From NCBI GenBank assembly GCA_910584975.1, contig CAJUEA010000030.1, forward strand, positions 10,472-19,305: a stretch of 8,834 nt of DNA. Reading direction: 5' to 3'. Both the position numbers and the translations under genes were made by a program. Shown in pieces: positions 7,001 through 8,834 of this stretch (position 1 is the stretch's first letter; each line of letters starts with the position of its first letter). Below the pieces are notes generated by a model that worked only from the letters and a program-made list of their open reading frames with translations, had not been told where the DNA came from and made no database searches. The stretch is from an uncultured Christensenella sp. GTDB taxonomy: Bacteria; Bacillota; Clostridia; Christensenellales; UBA3700.

Positions 7001-8395
7001 ATAGATTGCTTGTTTAACAATTGGCTAATGTATCAATGCTTTTCTGCAAGACTTGTGGGAAAATGTGGCTTTTATCAAGTTGGTGGTGCAATCGGGTTCA
7101 GAGATCAACTGCAAGATTGTTTGGCGTATATGTACACCGACCCACAATATGTCAAAAACCACATTTTGATATCTGCTGAAAGGCAGTTTATTGAAGGAGA
7201 TGTTTTGCATTGGTGGCATGGTTATGCACAAGGCGTGCGTACAAGAATAAGTGATGACAAGCTGTTTTTGCCATATGTAGTCTCTGAATATATTGACTTT
7301 ACAAACGACAAAGAAATTTTGGATATTGATGTGCCTTATTTGAAAAGTGAACAAATCCCAGCAGGACACACAGATTTGTATAAGGCATTTGAAAAATCCG
7401 ATGTGAGCGAAAGTCTTTACGACCATTGCATAAAAGCCTTTAAAAATGCCCTTAAGTTTGGTCAAAATGATTTGCTGTTGATTGGCGAAGGAGATTGGAA
7501 TGATGCTTTGAATGCAATTGGTAATGAGGAAAATGGCGAAAGTGTTTGGTTAAGTATGTTTTGTTACTTTGCAATCAAAAGGTTTGAAAGATTTTTGCAG
7601 AAGGCTGATAAAAAGTTCTTTAATGATGCTTTAAAACATTTGCAGGAGGGCATTGACAAGTCGTGGAATGGCAACTGGTTTAACAGAGCTTTCACCAAAG
7701 ACGGCGAGTGGCTTGGCAATGAGGAATGTGATAGTTGCAAAATTGACCTTATCAGTCAGGCTTTTGCAGGTATTTGTGGAGCAGTGAGCGAAGAAAAAGT
7801 TAAGCAATCGTTGCTGTTTGCAGCAACACTTGAGGACAAGGAAAATTGTCTTGTAAAACTTTTGTCACCACCATTCAACGACAAAAAATATTATGGTTAT
7901 ATTTCAAATTATCCTGAAGGAGTAAGAGAAAACGGAGGTCAGTATACTCACGCAGTTTGTTGGTATATCAAAGCTCTTGCAAAATATGATATGAAAAAGG
8001 CATTGGAAATTTTGCAAATGATAAATCCGATTAATATTTCAAAAACAAGCGATAAATTTAAAAACGAACCATTTGTTGTCAGCGCCGATGTTTATACTAC
8101 AGGCGAAGGTGGTTGGAGTTGGTACACTGGAAGTTGCTCTTGGCTTTACAAAGTGATTTTAAATGACATTTTGGGTATAAATTTCCAAGATAACAAGTTG
8201 TTTATTACTCCTTGCAAATTGATTGATAGTTATGATATAAAACTAAATTTTGACAATTTAATAGCGAATATTTCTATCAAGAAATCAGGCAAAATTAACC
8301 TTGTTGTAAACAATACAACTATCAAAATGCAAGACGAAAAATATATAGTCAATTTGAAAAATCAAAAAGATTTTGATATCATTGTTGAATATTGA
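1034..8395 (+). CDS. ndvB: Cyclic beta-1,2-glucan synthase (GT84-GH189-GH94), NdvB/ChvB/Cgs family
   Basis: This is a 2453-residue inner-membrane enzyme. By family knowledge it builds beta-1,2-glucan from UDP-glucose, controls chain length by phosphorolysis and closes the ring. Domains seen: a membrane anchor (2-20); a helical region without motifs (to about 355); membrane segments at about 360-382 and 385-412. The GT84 domain spans about 430-710, with DDD at 560-562, HDIIEG from 659 and RHNRW at 690-694. Further membrane segments lie between 727 and 892. A glucoamylase-like cyclisation domain follows (about 900-1290) with SPTNLGF at 946, SSVDNGN at 1010, candidate catalytic glutamates E1162 and E1226/E1231, and SHHQGM at 1247. 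A first beta-sandwich has AHPAF at 1445; a second has NSRNDKATEW at 1782. The GH94 catalytic region shows FRDQLQD at 2022, HWWH at 2059, RTRISDD at 2069, GDWND at 2153, NGGQYTH at 2300 and WSWYTGS at 2361. It is shorter than rhizobial members (about 2800 residues) but complete in domain order. It is apparently monocistronic, with no exporter alongside. Family assignment is near certain; cyclisation itself is inferred. Confidence 0.96.
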   Translation: MIYIIVGLAILAVIFGYLAFRLRFNHKLISKMSDEDLKINTANLAEKLRNPKTYGSTPQILAISKKLKKMYRLISEKIANGDEIYQYEKLIYENYHNIMSRFNSQTFKYFAILPHNYGRVRVILLAEYIVLNTHCAINKENIKAIVEKFNEYTPLSSDEISALPNALMYALVAEITEIASKSKMLKYYENLAKTGKFAKELAEIDDYLYFRSKFGKLENDRKLIDNYSGNIDNIEYIFTEKLANDFDIVANIIASLNFIKKDLDGVYLLKINHTNCLLERDELYKSMDIASKNDYLNIIEEVSNKHKIEEQITVQKLFELQEATGEHFGKYLFEEKETLKHYINNNVILTYKKGTTIKELYFIAAVWGITLALTGLFGFLTSGNIPLMITTIVISPFFLLPLINNLLINILSITLKQKPTPKLDLKELPNNARTMVIVPIYINDINDADKAADKIKQIEISNKGKNIDFALLIDYKKSKFENESSDEDLNKRFFNKLSAYGDINVFVRKRVKQGKYFTGFERKRGAILDLCELLMTGKKEKFAYVMRDNFQKPTFIATFDDDNCLLPNTILNSVCRMLHPLNKQYDLMTFKTRYDLFSMNTIYGKRYYFDCGYSRYLPTNSFYYNFFGKGIYCGKGIFRLEPYYAKLANIFPQNRILSHDIIEGSVLKTGELPEFAFENAPNSIPSELARHNRWFKGDLLLGGFVKNRVKNDSKQVNKLNKPPIYNHIILLNIIGGFAKATLLISLLMTMFTQSIYFFIPFAIGFFTEYFVCMLRTIDGTRHNIKPIFVLKRLGSILLEMIICFFTLPLLAINNLLVAIDTIICRIMPSANRLNWTTFSCTQGKNDINTHCKYILPPSVVMLVLSIVFINNIFVVGYSAIFIGLVFCLYATSFKQEDKQVITDSEKDFLLEVAKRTYKYFDIQNSNELVTDNIQIRPFGGKSHYTSPTNLGFSILSEICAYELGIISKVEAERKLVCKLNVLESLEKHNGNFYNWYHVEDKTPAYPFYISSVDNGNMLACLIVAKQFIVKNSLYGIDIVSRLIDSINLDELLDKNKNLFHIGYNVRTGCFDNYYDLMASEARILYYLYAAFYQNTTPWDNLSRDCVGFGGNTLVSWSGTMFEYLLPNIFIRAPKNSLLYQTENNVVRLAIKNKCNNMWGISESGYYKFDDNLKYQYYSFGMQELAIRNSKNRCVIAPYATALALRINVKESVKNLLAIKKECGMGEYGFYEAIDITSRKHIIYQYMSHHQGMVLASITNAVCGNNISAYFESDHKIDAAKILLSEKTIEEKSFKKPKEDFVYDKFDGTNYKTEDKSAIGVLTNGKYTAYFNSYGDNLSHIYGVNICKYHHTFEDYGIKNSVLNLENNEEIKYYPLETNSNKYAFDADTEKVLYANKEYGICEEIYIPNCLNGEVRKFDINCKKFNHINVRGYADFCMLSEQDYIAHPAFKDMFITTKKYDDSTVIIRRKADKKKFVAVRIIGLDKVTLETNKSNCFDILSGEIKFNDKEFDNSFGDVVYPFFTYNGNVDTSKLDNFEYYQLIIYSESYSELTNKLAGLNDKKAVYNLIYSAKLPSISAIRKMFDGNNSFDFLTKLAYKLKYDKYSLSALENKQNQDVIFAIESVGFNKNDDIIYLNTLDSKLFKLLLKSLRLLKPLCGEFCVFCKGELNGQFKIIREQFWDIKVIFSKDSAICESIKNASFTTINSEIIINSIVNKTAKIPLAKSDIIQEPEFELQDRYGVFSGKNYVLTKPTKRPFSNVIAGENGGFVQSNNGENFTFFGNSRNDKATEWRGEAYSKIDSEMLILSTENNTIQLNKYAEDGLVKYGQGFIDFEQSSCGLYTNCMASIICNGKSKVYSISIKNLQNYPKSIKLDLILKITLGVDREKQNLTIKTQDGITKICNVKTNREIYIKYLQGEVFSILDENSRVHNQLSFDLNGGESKQITLIISCDNDLIKDYNFENVSCKIKNTLDFYDSLSKVQIKTNMAEIDCLFNNWLMYQCFSARLVGKCGFYQVGGAIGFRDQLQDCLAYMYTDPQYVKNHILISAERQFIEGDVLHWWHGYAQGVRTRISDDKLFLPYVVSEYIDFTNDKEILDIDVPYLKSEQIPAGHTDLYKAFEKSDVSESLYDHCIKAFKNALKFGQNDLLLIGEGDWNDALNAIGNEENGESVWLSMFCYFAIKRFERFLQKADKKFFNDALKHLQEGIDKSWNGNWFNRAFTKDGEWLGNEECDSCKIDLISQAFAGICGAVSEEKVKQSLLFAATLEDKENCLVKLLSPPFNDKKYYGYISNYPEGVRENGGQYTHAVCWYIKALAKYDMKKALEILQMINPINISKTSDKFKNEPFVVSADVYTTGEGGWSWYTGSCSWLYKVILNDILGINFQDNKLFITPCKLIDSYDIKLNFDNLIANISIKKSGKINLVVNNTTIKMQDEKYIVNLKNQKDFDIIVEY

Positions 8396-8400
8396 AAGAA

Positions 8401-8426
8401 AAACTATTTTGCATAATCTATAGTTT
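8401..8426. repeat. Weak AT-rich inverted repeat after the stop codon
   Basis: AAACTAT (8401-8407) and ATAGTTT (8420-8426) form a perfect 7-bp inverted repeat with a 12-base loop, six bases after the stop codon of the glucan synthase. No T-run follows, so it does not qualify as an intrinsic terminator. It abuts the first copy of the dispersed repeat at 8427 and might be an edge of that element. Confidence 0.35.
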
Positions 8427-8455
8427 GAGATCCCTCGACTTTGCTCGGGATGACA
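8427..8455 (+). repeat. Dispersed intergenic repeat, copy 1
   Basis: The sequence runs GAGATCCCTCGACTTTGCTC then GGGATGACA. From memory of intergenic DNA, motifs of the form GATCCCTCGACTACGCTCGGGATGACA recur many times in many bacterial genomes. This copy matches the one at 8584-8611 in the same orientation, differing at two central bases. It is inverted with respect to 8487-8527. TCCC and GGGA within it can pair as a short hairpin. Confidence 0.8.
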
Positions 8456-8486
8456 AGAGCTTTATTTTTCAAGATAACACTGCCAA

Positions 8487-8527
8487 TGTCATTCTGAGTG
8501 AAGGCTTAGCCGTAATCGAAGAATCTT
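8487..8527 (-). repeat. Dispersed intergenic repeat, copy 2 (inverted, longer variant)
   Basis: The sequence starts TGTCATTCTGAGTGAA and ends CGAAGAATCTT. Its reverse complement aligns with copies 1 and 3 (AGAT..TCGA....CTC.G.ATGACA), except for about a dozen extra central bases containing the palindrome GGCTTAGCC (8503-8511). Being inverted relative to both neighbours, it could pair with either copy to form a long imperfect stem in RNA. Confidence 0.75.
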
Positions 8528-8583
8528 GGATTTGGCTTGTTGAGTAAATAAAAGGTATCATTTTTCTTCATAGTCCAAGTTAA

Positions 8584-8611
8584 AGATCCCTCGACTACGC
8601 TCGGGATGACA
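8584..8611 (+). repeat. Dispersed intergenic repeat, copy 3
   Basis: The sequence runs AGATCCCTCGACTACGCTCG then GGATGACA, in the same orientation as copy 1. It differs from copy 1 only in the centre (ACG instead of TTG after GACT). It completes an array of three copies in alternating orientation within about 185 bp, directly behind the glucan synthase gene. Confidence 0.8.
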
Positions 8612-8699
8612 GGAAAAAAGTGCTGTGTACAGCAATACAATGCAAAAATATTCAGCCTTTATTATTCTAAATTTAACATTTAAAATCAATCAAAAAAAT

Positions 8700-8735
8700 C
8701 AGCCGAAAATGTTATGTTTTCGGCTGTTATTTTTT
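8700..8735 (+). terminator. Strong bidirectional intrinsic terminator
   Basis: A perfect 10-bp stem, CAGCCGAAAA (8700-8709) / TTTTCGGCTG (8717-8726), has a seven-base loop and is followed by TTATTTTTT (8727-8735). On the minus strand the same stem is followed by ATTTTTTTG, so it can terminate in both directions. It is the first clear terminator after the glucan synthase, about 300 bp past its stop. The two-sided design suggests a convergent gene beyond the right edge. Confidence 0.85.
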
Positions 8736-8832
8736 GTGTAAAGTGCAAAAGGCTCTAAAAAGTCGATTTTTTGAAAAATCCCCTCAAAAATCGGGGGTAT
8801 TTTGAGGGATATATGCCATTTTGTGTAAAGTG
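8732..8832. repeat. 14-bp direct repeat flanking a hairpin region
   Basis: TTTTGTGTAAAGTG occurs perfectly at 8732-8745 and 8819-8832, 87 bp apart. The first copy overlaps the T-run of the terminator. Between them lie a GATTTTT/AAAAATC inverted pair (8765-8780) and the hairpin at 8781-8808. The repeat could be a duplicated insertion site, two binding sites, or the edge of a repeat family continuing rightward. No transposase or other gene lies between the copies. Confidence 0.6.
8781..8808 (-). terminator. Hairpin, possible second terminator for leftward transcription
   Basis: CCCTCAAAA (8781-8789) and TTTTGAGGG (8800-8808) form a perfect 9-bp stem around a ten-base loop that contains five G. 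On the minus strand the stem is followed by GATTTTTC, a short T-run compatible with a weak intrinsic terminator. On the plus strand no T-run follows. The loop G-run can alternatively pair with the CCCC at 8780-8783, so two folds compete. Assignment as a terminator is tentative. Confidence 0.4.
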
Positions 8833-8834
8833 AT

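Noticed and set aside
7025..7465. A 146-codon minus-strand open frame, and other antisense frames within 1034-8395
   Set aside because: They overlap conserved catalytic motifs of the glucan synthase on the other strand. No ribosome binding site or protein family resemblance was noticed.
8699..8834. A minus-strand frame open from the right edge to a TGA at 8701-8699
   Set aside because: It runs through both hairpins and the 14-bp direct repeats, giving a repetitive, low-complexity translation. It is more likely noncoding, though the end of a convergent gene cannot be fully excluded without sequence beyond 8834.

Overview
The window is strongly AT-rich. It holds one very large gene, one structural RNA gene, and two repeat-bearing intergenic stretches. 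The large gene has a textbook GGAGG ribosome binding site. The RNase P RNA appears to be of the ancestral A type. UGA is used as a stop. Intergenic DNA is very A/T-rich and carries intrinsic terminators. Together these suggest a low-GC Gram-positive bacterium, most likely a member of the Clostridia. This is inference: no rRNA or other taxonomic marker protein is present.

Layout from left to right. Positions 1-180 hold two tandem copies of a palindromic repeat. They are preceded, on the minus strand, by a perfect-consensus promoter (TTGACA, 17 bp, TATAAT; 230-258) that points leftwards into the repeats and out of the window. Positions 181-536 are otherwise AT-rich DNA without a recognisable gene. 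The RNase P RNA gene (rnpB) lies on the minus strand at about 575-891, with its promoter at 898-926 and an intrinsic terminator at 537-568. A divergent promoter (964-992) and ribosome binding site (1024-1029) start the single protein gene, 1034-8395 on the plus strand.

That gene encodes a 2453-residue membrane protein recognisable as a cyclic beta-1,2-glucan synthase of the NdvB/ChvB/Cgs family. In order it has an N-terminal membrane anchor and helical region, a GT84 glucosyltransferase domain between membrane segments, a glucoamylase-like (GH189-type) cyclisation domain, and a C-terminal GH94 phosphorylase with two beta-sandwich segments. By homology it would polymerise UDP-glucose into beta-1,2-glucan, trim chain length by phosphorolysis and close the ring. 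No exporter gene (NdvA/ChvA-like) or glucan-modifying gene is in the window.

Downstream (8396-8834) there is no convincing gene. This stretch carries three copies of a dispersed repeat in alternating orientation, a strong bidirectional terminator (8700-8735), and a second hairpin flanked by a 14-bp direct repeat. The bidirectional terminator suggests a convergent gene beyond the right edge.

The points most worth a second look are the leftward consensus promoter feeding a tandem repeat whose copies both keep a short hydrophobic open frame, and the complete but diverged cyclic glucan synthase in an apparent Gram-positive, where such glucans have no established periplasmic role.
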